From Paenibacillus pasadenensis (GTDB taxonomy: Bacteria > Bacillota > Bacilli > Paenibacillales > Paenibacillaceae), in NCBI RefSeq assembly GCF_023715725.1, contig NZ_JAMBOT010000012.1, positions 1 to 64,000 of the forward strand: a stretch of DNA of 64,000 bases, given 5' to 3'. A model generated the notes under the pieces. It was given only the letters and a program-made list of their open reading frames with translations, was not told the DNA's origin and did not search any database. Shown one piece after another: positions 27,304 through 35,958 of this stretch (its first letter is position 1; each line of letters begins with the position of its first letter). A program made the position numbers and the translations under genes.

Positions 27304-27481
27304 CCGCTTTACCCATCAGGTTTTTGACCAGATCAACGATCCAATCTTTGAATAACAAGGCAATGATGATAATAACTGCAATAATTAAAATAATTTCCAG
27401 CGTGCCAAGCCCCTCCTCCGATTTGGAAAAACGGCGCATTGCTCTTCTTGTTTTCATCCCTAATAACAGCATCCGGTTCAT
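27275..27481 (-). CDS. flp: Flp-type major pilin (Flp1-like)
   Basis: A 68-residue pilin precursor. A charged leader (MKTRRAMRRFSKSEEG) runs into LGTLEIILIIAVIIIIALLF, the Flp hydrophobic helix with the conserved Glu. Cleavage by the A24 peptidase encoded in the same operon is expected at or near the EEG/LG junction. The mature protein would be only about 45 residues, normal for Flp. An AGGGGGA site precedes the ATG. Confidence 0.9.
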   Translation of the reverse strand: MNRMLLLGMKTRRAMRRFSKSEEGLGTLEIILIIAVIIIIALLFKDWIVDLVKNLMGKADDQANTIFE

Positions 27482-27529
27482 TTCATATATCCCCCTTCAT
27501 CCTCTTTCATTATGAGTTTCAAAAAGCTC

Positions 27530-28420
27530 TCAGCCGTTCATCATCAGCATTGCCGGCGCTCCTACCAGCACCATCAGAATAAAAAAAATCCCGGTCAGAG
27601 GAAAAACGAGCTTAGAGGAAGCCTCCTCGCCGCGCGCCCGCGCCGTGCTTCGTCTTTTATCCCACAGCGGCAGGGATATCTCCCGCAAAGAAAGCGAAAG
27701 CTGATCGCCGCCACGCCGATAGTTGAGCAGCAGAACCGTCGTAAATACCGAAACCTCCTGAACCGCGCAGCGTCTGCTGAACGATTCCATTGCGGCGCTG
27801 AAAGACTGTCCGTTTGTTATTGCTTGCAGCGCTTGAGCCAATTCGGCATGTAAAGGGTCCGTTCTTGCCAATCCGCCTCCGCCGCCTGCGCAGCGCATCA
27901 ACGCCTTCTGCACCGTCTCACCAGCGCCGACAAGCAAGGTCAGCTTGCCAATCAGCTCGGGCAGCGCGAGCAGCATCTCCTGTTTGCGTCTTAACGCCTG
28001 CTGCTGCAGCTCACGAAAACGCCCTAACGGAAAAAGCAGCCCGCATACGAGCGCAGCCCAGGCAATACCCGGTTCTTCCGACAACCCGGCAATCAACAGC
28101 CCTGCCGCCGCTGCCCAATAACCGCAGCCCGCAGCGCCTGCAGCAAACAGCCGTGTGTCCCTTGACGTCCACTTATCGCCTTTAAGGGGCGCAGCCTTTG
28201 CATGCAGCAGAATCAGCGCCTCATCCAAAAGCTGCGGGATTCCTCTTTGTTCAAAAATCCGCACAACCGGTTCTGCTGCAAACGTTCTGAGAAATCCCTC
28301 TCTGCCAAGCCCCGTAGAAGCACTTATTCCAAGGCGCACAGCTTCTTTCCAGCCATAGCCTGCAGCCAGTACGCCAATCCACGCCAGTGCCATAGCTGCG
28401 GCTGCCGCAGACATCACCAT
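27530..28420 (-). CDS. tadC: Tad pilus inner-membrane platform protein TadC
   Basis: A 296-residue type II secretion F-domain protein. The F-domain is visible in LALPELIGKLTLLVGAGETVQKALMRCAGG and in SAAMESFSRRCAVQEVSVFTTVLLLNYRRGGDQLSLSLREIS, with membrane segments on both sides. With TadB it forms the platform on which the CpaF ATPase acts. AAGGGGG lies 7-8 bases before the ATG. The gap from tadB is 13 bases. Confidence 0.92.
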   Translation of the reverse strand: MVMSAAAAAMALAWIGVLAAGYGWKEAVRLGISASTGLGREGFLRTFAAEPVVRIFEQRGIPQLLDEALILLHAKAAPLKGDKWTSRDTRLFAAGAAGCGYWAAAAGLLIAGLSEEPGIAWAALVCGLLFPLGRFRELQQQALRRKQEMLLALPELIGKLTLLVGAGETVQKALMRCAGGGGGLARTDPLHAELAQALQAITNGQSFSAAMESFSRRCAVQEVSVFTTVLLLNYRRGGDQLSLSLREISLPLWDKRRSTARARGEEASSKLVFPLTGIFFILMVLVGAPAMLMMNG

Positions 28421-28433
28421 CGCAGTGCCCCCT

Positions 28434-29255
28434 TCACAGCCGTATATTCATCATCTTCATCATTACCCATGCGCAGAACGCGAACAGGATCAGCGCAATC
28501 GTAAGCAGCGCGTAACCGATAGCACTGGCATAAAGCGGCGCCATATAATCGGGGGCTGCCGCATGCAGAAAGCCCAAAAAAAGAAAGGGCACCATCAGCA
28601 TAATGCGGGACTCAAACCTTTTTCGCGCGATCAACACATCAATCTCTTGATTGACCTCTATCCGCTCCCCGATCTGCTGCGAGGATCTGCGGATAATTTC
28701 CACCAGATCGCCGCCAGTGCGCTTGCAAATGGTAAACACATCCGTGAACTGCCGGATCTCGTCAACACCCGATCTAAGCGCAAAGTCCATCAAACCGGAT
28801 TCCAGCGTCTCCCCGTTAGCGCAGCGATGGCGAATTCGCTCCAGCTCATCCATGAGATCTGTTCTGGAACCGGGATACATCAGCTTCAGATCGTCAAGCG
28901 AGGCAAACAGCGCATTTTCAACGGAGCGGCCGGCCGCCAGCGAGGAGGTTAAGGAAAATAACATCTCTTTGAAATGAAGCTTGAGCCTTTCCTGCCTGCG
29001 CCTGCGTGCATAATTCCGGTACAGATTTGGCGTCCGCAGCGCCAGCAATGACAATACAAGAGCCGCAGGCACATTGAGATAAAACAGATAAAAAGCTGTG
29101 AACAGCACTCCGGCGCCAGCCCCAAACGCAGCGAGGAACTGAGCCCGGCTCAATTGAAACTCCTGGTAGTCCGTTCCATAACGCGATTCCTTGAGATCAT
29201 TTGCCTCTTTGCTCGGCCACCCCAGCCCTGCTAGCTTCGATTCAATCAACCGCAT
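28434..29255 (-). CDS. tadB: Tad pilus inner-membrane platform protein TadB
   Basis: A 273-residue F-domain membrane protein: LKLHFKEMLFSLTSSLAAGRSVENALFASLDDL and SGVDEIRQFTDVFTICKRTGGDLVEIIRRSSQQI are typical TadB blocks, with membrane segments near 55-90 and 225-270. The ATG at 29255 is preferred because AAGGAG lies 7 bases upstream; an ATG two codons earlier is too close to it. It overlaps the cpaF stop by 14 bases. Confidence 0.92.
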   Translation of the reverse strand: MRLIESKLAGLGWPSKEANDLKESRYGTDYQEFQLSRAQFLAAFGAGAGVLFTAFYLFYLNVPAALVLSLLALRTPNLYRNYARRRRQERLKLHFKEMLFSLTSSLAAGRSVENALFASLDDLKLMYPGSRTDLMDELERIRHRCANGETLESGLMDFALRSGVDEIRQFTDVFTICKRTGGDLVEIIRRSSQQIGERIEVNQEIDVLIARKRFESRIMLMVPFLFLGFLHAAAPDYMAPLYASAIGYALLTIALILFAFCAWVMMKMMNIRL

Positions 29256-30498
29256 CGGCATGCTCCTTCACAGTCTTAAACCCTGCGCGCAGCCATTTAT
29301 CCTGCCGGATCAACTCGCTGCCGGTACGCCGCAGACATGCCCTTCCATCGATGCTATGCTCAAATTGAAAAAGCGGCTCCAATTCAATCTCCCCGTCTCT
29401 CATACCGGTAAGCTGAGAAATTTCCAGAACCTTGCGGGAATAATCCCTCATTCTCGACAGATGAACAATGACGTCAACGGCCGAACTGATCTGCTGCCGA
29501 ACAGCCGGAATCGGAATGTCCGATGCGCCAAGAACCATCGTTTCCAAGCGGCTCAGCATGTCCCGGGCGCTGTTTGAATGCCCCGTACTGATAGATCCAT
29601 CATGGCCGGTGTTCATCGCCGCCAGCATATCCGCCGCCTCCGATCCCCTGACCTCACCGACAATAATCCGGTTAGGCCTCATCCGCAGCGAAGCTCGAAT
29701 CAGCTGGCGCATCGACAGCTCGCCCTTACCTTCCGAATTGGCATTACGGGTTTCCAGCCGGACCAGATTAGGAACGTTCAATTGCAGCTCTGCGGAATCC
29801 TCCACCGTAACGACCCGTTCATCTGCAGGAATAAACCGGGAAAGTGCATTCAAAAATGTCGTTTTTCCGCTTCCTGTTCCTCCGCTAATAAAAATGTTAT
29901 AACCGGCATGGACCAGCTTTTTTAAAAATTCCGCTGCTTCATCAGTCAAACAGCCGGTGCCGACAAGGTCTGCCATTAACAGCGGCCGCTTAGGAAACTT
30001 CCGTATCGTAACGACCGGCCCTGATAAAGAAGCAGGGGGCAGCACGATATGTACCCTTGAGCCGTCCGCCAGCCTGGCGTCCACAATTGGCGCGGCTTCA
30101 TTCACGGCCCGATTGATCTCTGCAACGATAGACTGGATCAAGTCCTCCAGCCGCTCCCGGCTTTCGAAGCGTTCATCAAGCTGCTCGATCCTGCCGGCAC
30201 GTTCGACGAACAACGTCTCATGTCCATTAATCATAATCTCCGTGATGGAGTCGTCCTCTAACAGCGGCTGCAATACATCAAGCCCGCGAAAGGAATGATA
30301 CAGCTGCCTGACAAGCCTGAGCCGAGTGGAGGAGGTTACGCCCCGGCTTCCGAGCCGGTCCTCTACAACGTTCTCCACCGTCTGCAGCAGCTCTTCGTCA
30401 CTGATTTCAACGCTTGTCTGAAGGGCTCGACGCAGTTGCTCCCTCAACTCCCAAACAAGTTTTTCATCCGATGGCTGCAAAACGGCTTCCCCGCTCAC
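29242..30498 (-). CDS. cpaF: Tad pilus assembly ATPase CpaF/TadA
   Basis: A 418-residue secretion ATPase that powers pilus assembly. Walker A GGTGSGKT is at residues 206-213, an Asp/Glu-box ERVVTVEDSAEL near 230, the Walker B region MRPNRIIVGEVRGSEAADML near 280, and the His-box TGHDGSISTGHSNS follows. It starts with GTG at 30498, overlapping the upstream cpaE stop by four bases (GTGA), so the two are translationally coupled. Confidence 0.95.
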   Translation of the reverse strand: MSGEAVLQPSDEKLVWELREQLRRALQTSVEISDEELLQTVENVVEDRLGSRGVTSSTRLRLVRQLYHSFRGLDVLQPLLEDDSITEIMINGHETLFVERAGRIEQLDERFESRERLEDLIQSIVAEINRAVNEAAPIVDARLADGSRVHIVLPPASLSGPVVTIRKFPKRPLLMADLVGTGCLTDEAAEFLKKLVHAGYNIFISGGTGSGKTTFLNALSRFIPADERVVTVEDSAELQLNVPNLVRLETRNANSEGKGELSMRQLIRASLRMRPNRIIVGEVRGSEAADMLAAMNTGHDGSISTGHSNSARDMLSRLETMVLGASDIPIPAVRQQISSAVDVIVHLSRMRDYSRKVLEISQLTGMRDGEIELEPLFQFEHSIDGRACLRRTGSELIRQDKWLRAGFKTVKEHADAVD

Positions 30499-31649
30499 GC
30501 TCTGCCTCCATGGGCTGGTTCAGGTCCAAAGAGGCGGCAGAGCAGCTGACCTACAGCTCGGATATAGGAAGGAGGCGCATCCGGCGCAATTTCTAGACCA
30601 GGCGCATAAGGAATATGTGCAGTAAACGGCAAGCGGTCGGATTCGAACAATGAGGTGCCCTCCTCGGAAAGTGCGGCTCCGTTTTCCCCATGCTCAACTT
30701 CAATAGGCTGCCGGCATTGGCTGCACAAATAGATGAGTTTATTGTGAGCCTTCTCCATCGTCTCTGGATAGCGACGCGACATATCTTGCAGAGCCAGCCT
30801 GGACTTATGGCTTGAAGAAGGCGCAGCCTCCGACAGCCAGCAGATCGCATCGCTGCGCGACCATACTGCGGCGGACGCATCATCCATAATGCTGTCCAGA
30901 TCTGCAATTATCAGGTCGTATAAACGGGATTCCGCCAATGCTTGCAGCAGCTGATGCGCATCCTTGCCTGTCATCGCCGCACGCTCTTCCGAATTTGAAG
31001 GCTCTCCGATGTAATCCACTTTCATCCTTCTGCTATATTTGCGCAGTTGAGCAATTTGAGTCCCGATATTCTGCTTGCCTGACTTGACTGCATATAAAAG
31101 CGCTTCGAAACCGCCCTCCTCGCTCGCCTCCCCTGCCGAACGAAGATGGCATTCTGCCGAGTGATAATGCTCCAGGTTCAAATAGAGCACTCTCATCCCT
31201 CGCTCCGCCGCCAAGCGGGCAAGCCACAACGAACAAATTGTTTTACCTACACCTCCCACGGCGCTGCATATCGAAACAACAGCTGAACTTCCGTCCAGAT
31301 CAAGCCCCTCTCTTGTTCCTCCCGCCTGAACAGCCTCGATTCCAGAAAGCAGCTCCGGGAGCGGCTGATATTGCAGCAGCTCGCTAAATCCGCCTCCTTC
31401 ACCCTTTCGCCGGACTAATGCAGCGATGACGAGATGTTCAGGGAGCTCTCCCGCTTCCTTCAGCAGCGCTGGCTGAGCCAACAAAACATGAACCGGATAT
31501 CCGCCTTTCAAATAATGCCGCAACGAATCTCCGCTTGTGCAGGACGTAATCCGCCAACGCTTGCCGAAGGAAGAATTCCGGGCAAACTCGGAAAGCCTCC
31601 TGACATATTCGCTCTCCGCCGCAGCCACGATTAAATCCAGCCTGGACAT
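30495..31649 (-). CDS. CpaE-like MinD/ParA family ATPase of Tad locus
   Basis: A 384-residue protein. An N-terminal domain of about 110 residues resembles a degenerate receiver domain; the MinD-type ATPase follows with a Walker A-like AVGGVGKT (130-137) and LIIADLDSIMDD as the Walker B region. CpaE proteins place Tad pili in the cell. The usual KGGxGK signature Lys before the glycines is replaced (SAVGGVGKT), so the deviant Walker lysine seems absent. The ATG at 31649 has AAAGGAGG 7 bases upstream. It is the first gene of the Tad operon. Confidence 0.85.
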   Translation of the reverse strand: MSRLDLIVAAAESEYVRRLSEFARNSSFGKRWRITSCTSGDSLRHYLKGGYPVHVLLAQPALLKEAGELPEHLVIAALVRRKGEGGGFSELLQYQPLPELLSGIEAVQAGGTREGLDLDGSSAVVSICSAVGGVGKTICSLWLARLAAERGMRVLYLNLEHYHSAECHLRSAGEASEEGGFEALLYAVKSGKQNIGTQIAQLRKYSRRMKVDYIGEPSNSEERAAMTGKDAHQLLQALAESRLYDLIIADLDSIMDDASAAVWSRSDAICWLSEAAPSSSHKSRLALQDMSRRYPETMEKAHNKLIYLCSQCRQPIEVEHGENGAALSEEGTSLFESDRLPFTAHIPYAPGLEIAPDAPPSYIRAVGQLLCRLFGPEPAHGGRA

Positions 31650-31669
31650 GTTTAAACCTCCTTTCCAGA

Positions 31670-31725
31670 ACGCAAAAAAGCACCGCAAACGGGCAGTTAA
31701 TCTGCCTGTTTGCGGTGCTTCCGCA
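31670..31725 (-). terminator. Terminator-like hairpin in the Tad operon leader
   Basis: AGCACCGCAAAC.GGCAG pairs with CTGCC.GTTTGCGGTGCT (31678-31722), followed on the minus strand by TTTTTTG. It ends only about 25 bases before the cpaE start, leaving room for the ribosome site but no promoter. Thus transcripts of the Tad operon must pass through it. A competing short hairpin TTGCGG-AAGCA-CCGCAA just upstream would trap the 5' arm. It may be an attenuator, or simply the terminator of the transaldolase gene. Confidence 0.65.
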
Positions 31726-31741
31726 AGTTCAATTCATAATT

Positions 31742-31777
31742 TGGTTTGAATATATCACGGGTTTCCACCGAGGTCAA
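31742..31777 (-). promoter_or_regulatory. Promoter upstream of the Tad operon
   Basis: On the minus strand TTGACC (31772-31777) and TATATT (31749-31754) are separated by exactly 17 bases, a good vegetative promoter. Transcription would start near 31742, about 93 bases before the cpaE ATG and just before the terminator-like hairpin. Confidence 0.65.
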
Positions 31778-31848
31778 TGACTTTTTGGTAATAAAATCCT
31801 TATCATCAAACTCCGGTACATTTATATCGATAATCAAAAATTAATCTA

Positions 31849-32508
31849 TCAACCTTTTGCTAATTCCGCCTGCATTTTATTCCAATCGCTTGTAAACCGC
31901 TCAATGCCGATATCCGTAAGCGGATGTTTCCACAGGCTTGGCAGCAGCGAGCCTGGAATGGTGGCGATATGAGCGCCGGCAATCGCGGCTTCTTTTACAT
32001 GCTCCAGATTACGTACGCTCGCGACGATAATTTCAGTGGAATAACCGTAGTTGCGAATGATAGCCGACAGATCGCGTACCAGATCCATGCCGTTCATGCC
32101 GATATCGTCAAGTCTGCCAACGAAGGGGCTGATATAGGTAGCGCCAGCTTTAGCAGCCATCAAACCTTGAGCGGCCGAAAATACGAGAGTTACGTTTGTT
32201 TTAATCCCTTTTTGCGAAAGAGCATGTGTTGCGTATAGTCCTTCCTCCGTAAGCGGAACCTTAATGACTACATTCGGCGCCCACTCCGCAATCTCCAGTG
32301 CTTCCTTCAGCATTTCCTCACTTGTTGTACCGGTTACTTCTGCGCTGACAGGCCCGGAAACAATACTGCAAATCTCTTGGACAACTTCTTTGAATACTCG
32401 TCCTTCTTTGGCGACAAGCGTCGGATTTGTCGTTACGCCGTCAACAAGGCCAAGCTTGGCGATTCGTTTAATTTCTTCCACATTGGCTGTATCCAAGAAA
32501 AATTTCAT
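31849..32508 (-). CDS. tal: Transaldolase (small, TalC/fructose-6-phosphate aldolase-like class)
   Basis: A 219-residue class I aldolase-fold enzyme of the pentose phosphate pathway. It begins MKFFLDTANVEEIKRIAKLGLVDGVTTNPTLVAKEG, and the Schiff-base lysine lies in NVVIKVPLT (near residue 84). The ending ATIPGSLLPSLWKHPLTDIGIERFTSDW is typical of the short class. GGAGG lies 9 bases before the ATG at 32508. A perfect 14-base palindrome (ATTTCCTAGGAAAT, 32536-32549) lies 28 bases upstream of the start and might be an operator. Confidence 0.95.
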   Translation of the reverse strand: MKFFLDTANVEEIKRIAKLGLVDGVTTNPTLVAKEGRVFKEVVQEICSIVSGPVSAEVTGTTSEEMLKEALEIAEWAPNVVIKVPLTEEGLYATHALSQKGIKTNVTLVFSAAQGLMAAKAGATYISPFVGRLDDIGMNGMDLVRDLSAIIRNYGYSTEIIVASVRNLEHVKEAAIAGAHIATIPGSLLPSLWKHPLTDIGIERFTSDWNKMQAELAKG

Positions 32509-32763
32509 TTTGTTATCCTCCCTGATTTTCATATCATTTCCTAGGAAATACTGTTAAAGCAATTGTTCGTGACGTCAGAATACTCTGAAAAGAGACGGGT
32601 TACAAGGCTCTTTATGGAATCTTCATTCAAAACACATTCGATCTTTAACAGGCAATAACGCCATAATAACCGAATATTCCGACTAATATTCATGAATTAT
32701 TTTAGAGCAGTGAGGGACATCACCTTCCGGCAATGCCCCTCCGCCAAGCTTAAATGAATTAAC

Positions 32764-34560
32764 TCAGTTCTCCGTCAGCTCCAAAAATTGACGAATATCC
32801 TCACTGCTCATCGCAACCGCGCTTTCCCAAAAGCCCTTTTGCTGCAGGTTGACTCCCATATGCTTCAAAGCGAGCTCCTCAACCGTCATGCTGCCGGTAT
32901 CCCGAAGCAGATTGACGTACTGCCCAGCAAATTCGGATCCGGCCTCTTTAGCGCGAGCGTATATTCCGGCGCTGAACATATAACCGAATGTATACGGGAA
33001 GTTATAGAATGGCACATCCGTAAAAAAGAAATGCAGCTTGGCTGCCCAGAAATGCGGATGGGCTTCTCCAAGAACGCCGCTGTACGCCTCGCGCTGCGCA
33101 GCTGTCATCAGCTCATTCAGCCGTTCCACGGATACTTCGCCGTTGCGCCGCTCCTCGTAAAAGCTCAGTTCAAACAGTAAACGCGCATGGATGTTCATAT
33201 AAAACGCCACCGCATTCTGGATTTTCAGCTCCAGCAAAGCGATTTTTTCTTCTTTGGATTCCGCCTGTTCCAGTTGGGACTGAGCAACGATTATTTCCGC
33301 AAATGTCGAAGCTGTTTCGGCAACATTCATTGCGTAATGCTTCGAAAACGAAGGCAGATCCTCCATCACGTAGCTGTGATAGGCATGTCCCAGCTCATGG
33401 GCAAGCGTTGAGACATTATCCACCGTGCCGGAGTAGGTCATGAAAATCCGTGTCTCCCCGTTCACGGGGAACGTGGTGCAGAAGCCGCCGGGACGTTTGC
33501 CAGGCCGGTCCTCGGCCTCGATCCATTGTTCCTTAAAGGCCATTTCCGTAAATCGAGCCAGCTTTGGATCAAAGCCTTGAAATTGCTCAATGATTAGTTT
33601 ACATGCATCGTCATAGCTGAGCTTTTTGGAGACGGAGCCAAGCGGAGCCGTAATGTCGTGCCAGTCCAGCTTCTCTACGCCAAGCAGCTTCGCCTTGCGT
33701 TCAAAATAGCGTACCAGCTCTTGTTTGCCGTCATTGATCGCAGCCCACATTGCATCCAGTGTAGCTTGGCTCATCCGATTCATCTTGAGCGGTTCTTTAA
33801 GAACGCTGTTCCAGCCCCGGCGGTCGTATAGCTTCAGACGGAAACCAGCGATATGATTAAGAGCATCGGCGCACAGCTGGGCATGCTCGGACCATTCCCG
33901 CTCCCATTCGGTAAACGCCTCGGCGCGTACGCTCCGGTCCGCATCGCTTAAACGATTATACATTTGTCCGGCAGAAAGCAGCTCTTCCTGTCCATCCTTA
34001 TTTTTAGCCCGGAATTTTGCTCGCGAAACGATTGTGTTGTAAAGATTGCCCCATCCATGATAACCGTCAACGGCAAGATCGGCCGCAAACGCTTCCAGTT
34101 CAGGACTCAGCTTCTCCTTGGCGTTTTGCCGCAGCTCATTCAAATAAAAACGAACCGGGGAGTTCTGCACCCATCCATCCCAGATGGAGTCCGGCGTACG
34201 GCTGATCAGGTCTTCAAATCGCGTCATCGCGATCGAGTATTCCGCCCGCATCGACTGAACTTGTCCGTTCAGTTGAGCTGCCGCCGTATCTCGTACATTT
34301 TGAGCCAGCAGACATCCCGCAAAGCTGTCTACTTGCCCCAATCGGTCAGCGATGGATTGAAACGCCTCCGTCCATCGGTCGAGCTGCTCCGGTCTAGCTC
34401 CAGGCACTCCTTCAGAGCCGGAAGCACCGGTCAATTCTTGTCTAAGCCGGGCAAGATCTTTTTTTAACGCTTCCAGCTCGCGGTTTAATTCCGGCGATGC
34501 GGCGCCGCCAGGGAAAAAAACCTCTAAGTTCCAGTTCATCGGGTAGACAGAAGTAGACAT
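32764..34560 (-). CDS. pepF: M3 family oligoendopeptidase (PepF type)
   Basis: A 598-residue cytosolic zinc peptidase that degrades oligopeptides. The zinc motif HELGHAYH is near residue 387 and the third ligand region FAEIIVAQ near 420. The N-terminal half is the helical M3 lid domain. The start at 34560 (MSTSVYPMNWN) has a GAGAGGA site and matches family starts, while the longer in-frame extension reads like untranslated sequence. It is monocistronic and divergent from the yycC-like gene. Confidence 0.93.
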   Translation of the reverse strand: MSTSVYPMNWNLEVFFPGGAASPELNRELEALKKDLARLRQELTGASGSEGVPGARPEQLDRWTEAFQSIADRLGQVDSFAGCLLAQNVRDTAAAQLNGQVQSMRAEYSIAMTRFEDLISRTPDSIWDGWVQNSPVRFYLNELRQNAKEKLSPELEAFAADLAVDGYHGWGNLYNTIVSRAKFRAKNKDGQEELLSAGQMYNRLSDADRSVRAEAFTEWEREWSEHAQLCADALNHIAGFRLKLYDRRGWNSVLKEPLKMNRMSQATLDAMWAAINDGKQELVRYFERKAKLLGVEKLDWHDITAPLGSVSKKLSYDDACKLIIEQFQGFDPKLARFTEMAFKEQWIEAEDRPGKRPGGFCTTFPVNGETRIFMTYSGTVDNVSTLAHELGHAYHSYVMEDLPSFSKHYAMNVAETASTFAEIIVAQSQLEQAESKEEKIALLELKIQNAVAFYMNIHARLLFELSFYEERRNGEVSVERLNELMTAAQREAYSGVLGEAHPHFWAAKLHFFFTDVPFYNFPYTFGYMFSAGIYARAKEAGSEFAGQYVNLLRDTGSMTVEELALKHMGVNLQQKGFWESAVAMSSEDIRQFLELTEN

Positions 34561-34718
34561 CGTATCGTATCCTCTCTTCCCGGCCGGGTTATGTACACAA
34601 AAAAGCAATGCTCCAATTGCATCGCAGGTACGGCCGTTGTATGCTACCATTATAGCTTGCGATGCTGCATGTCCGCACTGTGCCGGACTGCCGCGAAAAG
34701 GCAAGGAGGTTATATATC

Positions 34719-34931
34719 ATGTCCAGACCGCTTCAAATATCCGCTGATACCGCGGTCCGGCTGGCAAAAGAGCTAAACGTGCCGCTGGAGCATCTCATGC
34801 ATATGCCGCGTCATATTTTGCTGCAAAAGATGGCCGAGCTGGCCCGCACCATGCCGGATTCGAATGAGCCGACAGTTAATGAGGGCAGCGCGGATTCAAC
34901 TAACGATCGGAAGCCGGGAGATCCGTCGTGA
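34719..34931 (+). CDS. YycC-like small protein
   Basis: A 70-residue protein matching B. subtilis YycC (RPLQISADTAVRLAKELNVPLEHLMHMPRHILLQKMAELA), with an additional acidic tail of about 25 residues. Function is unknown. The ATG at 34719 has AAGGAGG 8 bases upstream. Its stop overlaps the start of the next gene by four bases (GTGA), so the two are co-translated. Confidence 0.85.
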   Translation: MSRPLQISADTAVRLAKELNVPLEHLMHMPRHILLQKMAELARTMPDSNEPTVNEGSADSTNDRKPGDPS

Positions 34932-35161
34932 TTCCGTTTGAACGAGCTTGGCCCTATGATGTGGAAATGAAGGATTTGTTCGCTTCCTGCCCTTTCTGCA
35001 AAAAAGAGCATGTGCTGCTGCCGCTGAAACCGGGCGATCTTAACGATATCGGCAATGGCGCCAAAAGACTGCTTGTGTTCCCTTGCTGCCACAGCAGAGT
35101 TACCGTACTTGATTCCGATCAGGATTATTTGCTTTTGGACACCCCGGTCCGCCAACTGTAA
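34928..35161 (+). CDS. Small Cys-rich protein of unknown function
   Basis: A 77-residue protein starting at GTG and overlapping the yycC-like gene by four bases. Two cysteine pairs (CPFC at 21-24 and FPCCHSR near 52) suggest a small zinc ribbon. I do not recognise the family. The tight coupling to the yycC-like gene suggests a shared role. Confidence 0.75.
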   Translation: MIPFERAWPYDVEMKDLFASCPFCKKEHVLLPLKPGDLNDIGNGAKRLLVFPCCHSRVTVLDSDQDYLLLDTPVRQL

Positions 35162-35166
35162 TCAGC

Positions 35167-35207
35167 AAAAGAGGGAACCTGCCATCAACGGCAAGTTCCC
35201 TCTTTAC
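35167..35207. terminator. Bidirectional terminator
   Basis: AAAGAGGGAAC...GTTCCCTCTTT with an inner GCC/GGC pairing, between two convergent genes. A/T tracts on both sides let it serve both. Confidence 0.85.
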
Positions 35208-35924
35208 TTATCTAAAGCCAAGCTCGGAGGAACTCCCATCCCCCGCAGCCATCGCCCACTCCGGCATTTCGTTCGACTGCTCCCGAATTAACTGCCATTG
35301 CCTCCGGCTCGCTTGAATCATCCCGGCATCCATAATGGAGTTGTCGTGTACAACGCGAGAGAACCAGCGTACCGCTTCCTTCCGGTCATCCAGCCTCCGA
35401 TAAAGCTCCCCGATCAAATACATCAGCTTGGCATCGTTATCCACATGCTCATGCTCAAAAACCGACTGATACGCATCTAGCGCAAATTTCATAAAGCGCC
35501 GTTCCTGCTCTGCTTCGCCTCCATAGCGGTGCAGCCAGGCAATATGATGCAGCAGTCCAGCGACGAGTCTTTCCTTTTCGCCGATCGCTTGGGCAGTCAT
35601 GAGCGCGAGCTTGTAACAAGCTATCGCCTGCTCCCTCGTTCTGGACCCAGCATAACTGCGGGACTTCCACTCATTCCCAATTGCTTGGTAATATGCCTGT
35701 TTCTGATCCGGCCGCAAATGGCGGGTGCTGTTCTCCGTCGAAGCAAATCCGCATTCGGGACATACTCTCACAACATAAAAATCCGCATTGGCTCCATCCT
35801 TGTAGTAGCCGCAAAAATCCGTGTCAACGGCAATCGCCCGTTTGAAGCTGGAACGAACGCGCGAGGTTGGAAACGGGCTCTCGCAGCAAGGACAAGTGAC
35901 TTCGATTTCATACAATGGTTCCAC
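35208..35924 (-). CDS. DUF2225 protein (zinc ribbon plus TPR-like repeats)
   Basis: A 238-residue cytosolic protein. The N-terminus carries two Cys pairs, TCPCCESPF (near 10) and RVCPECGFAS (near 53), a probable zinc site; the rest is helical with TPR-like units (EQAIACYKLALMTAQAIG, KEAVRWFSRVVHD). This is the DUF2225 family of Firmicutes, of unknown function. It starts at GTG (35924) with GGGGAG upstream. The globin gene is immediately upstream on the same strand (34 bases), so the two may be cotranscribed. Confidence 0.87.
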   Translation of the reverse strand: MEPLYEIEVTCPCCESPFPTSRVRSSFKRAIAVDTDFCGYYKDGANADFYVVRVCPECGFASTENSTRHLRPDQKQAYYQAIGNEWKSRSYAGSRTREQAIACYKLALMTAQAIGEKERLVAGLLHHIAWLHRYGGEAEQERRFMKFALDAYQSVFEHEHVDNDAKLMYLIGELYRRLDDRKEAVRWFSRVVHDNSIMDAGMIQASRRQWQLIREQSNEMPEWAMAAGDGSSSELGFR

Positions 35925-35958
35925 TGCGAATCAACTCCCCGATTACCAGAATGTTGCT

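Noticed and set aside
32550..32763. Gap between the transaldolase and pepF genes examined for a small gene or RNA
   Set aside because: No ORF with a ribosome site, strong hairpin or known RNA motif was seen.
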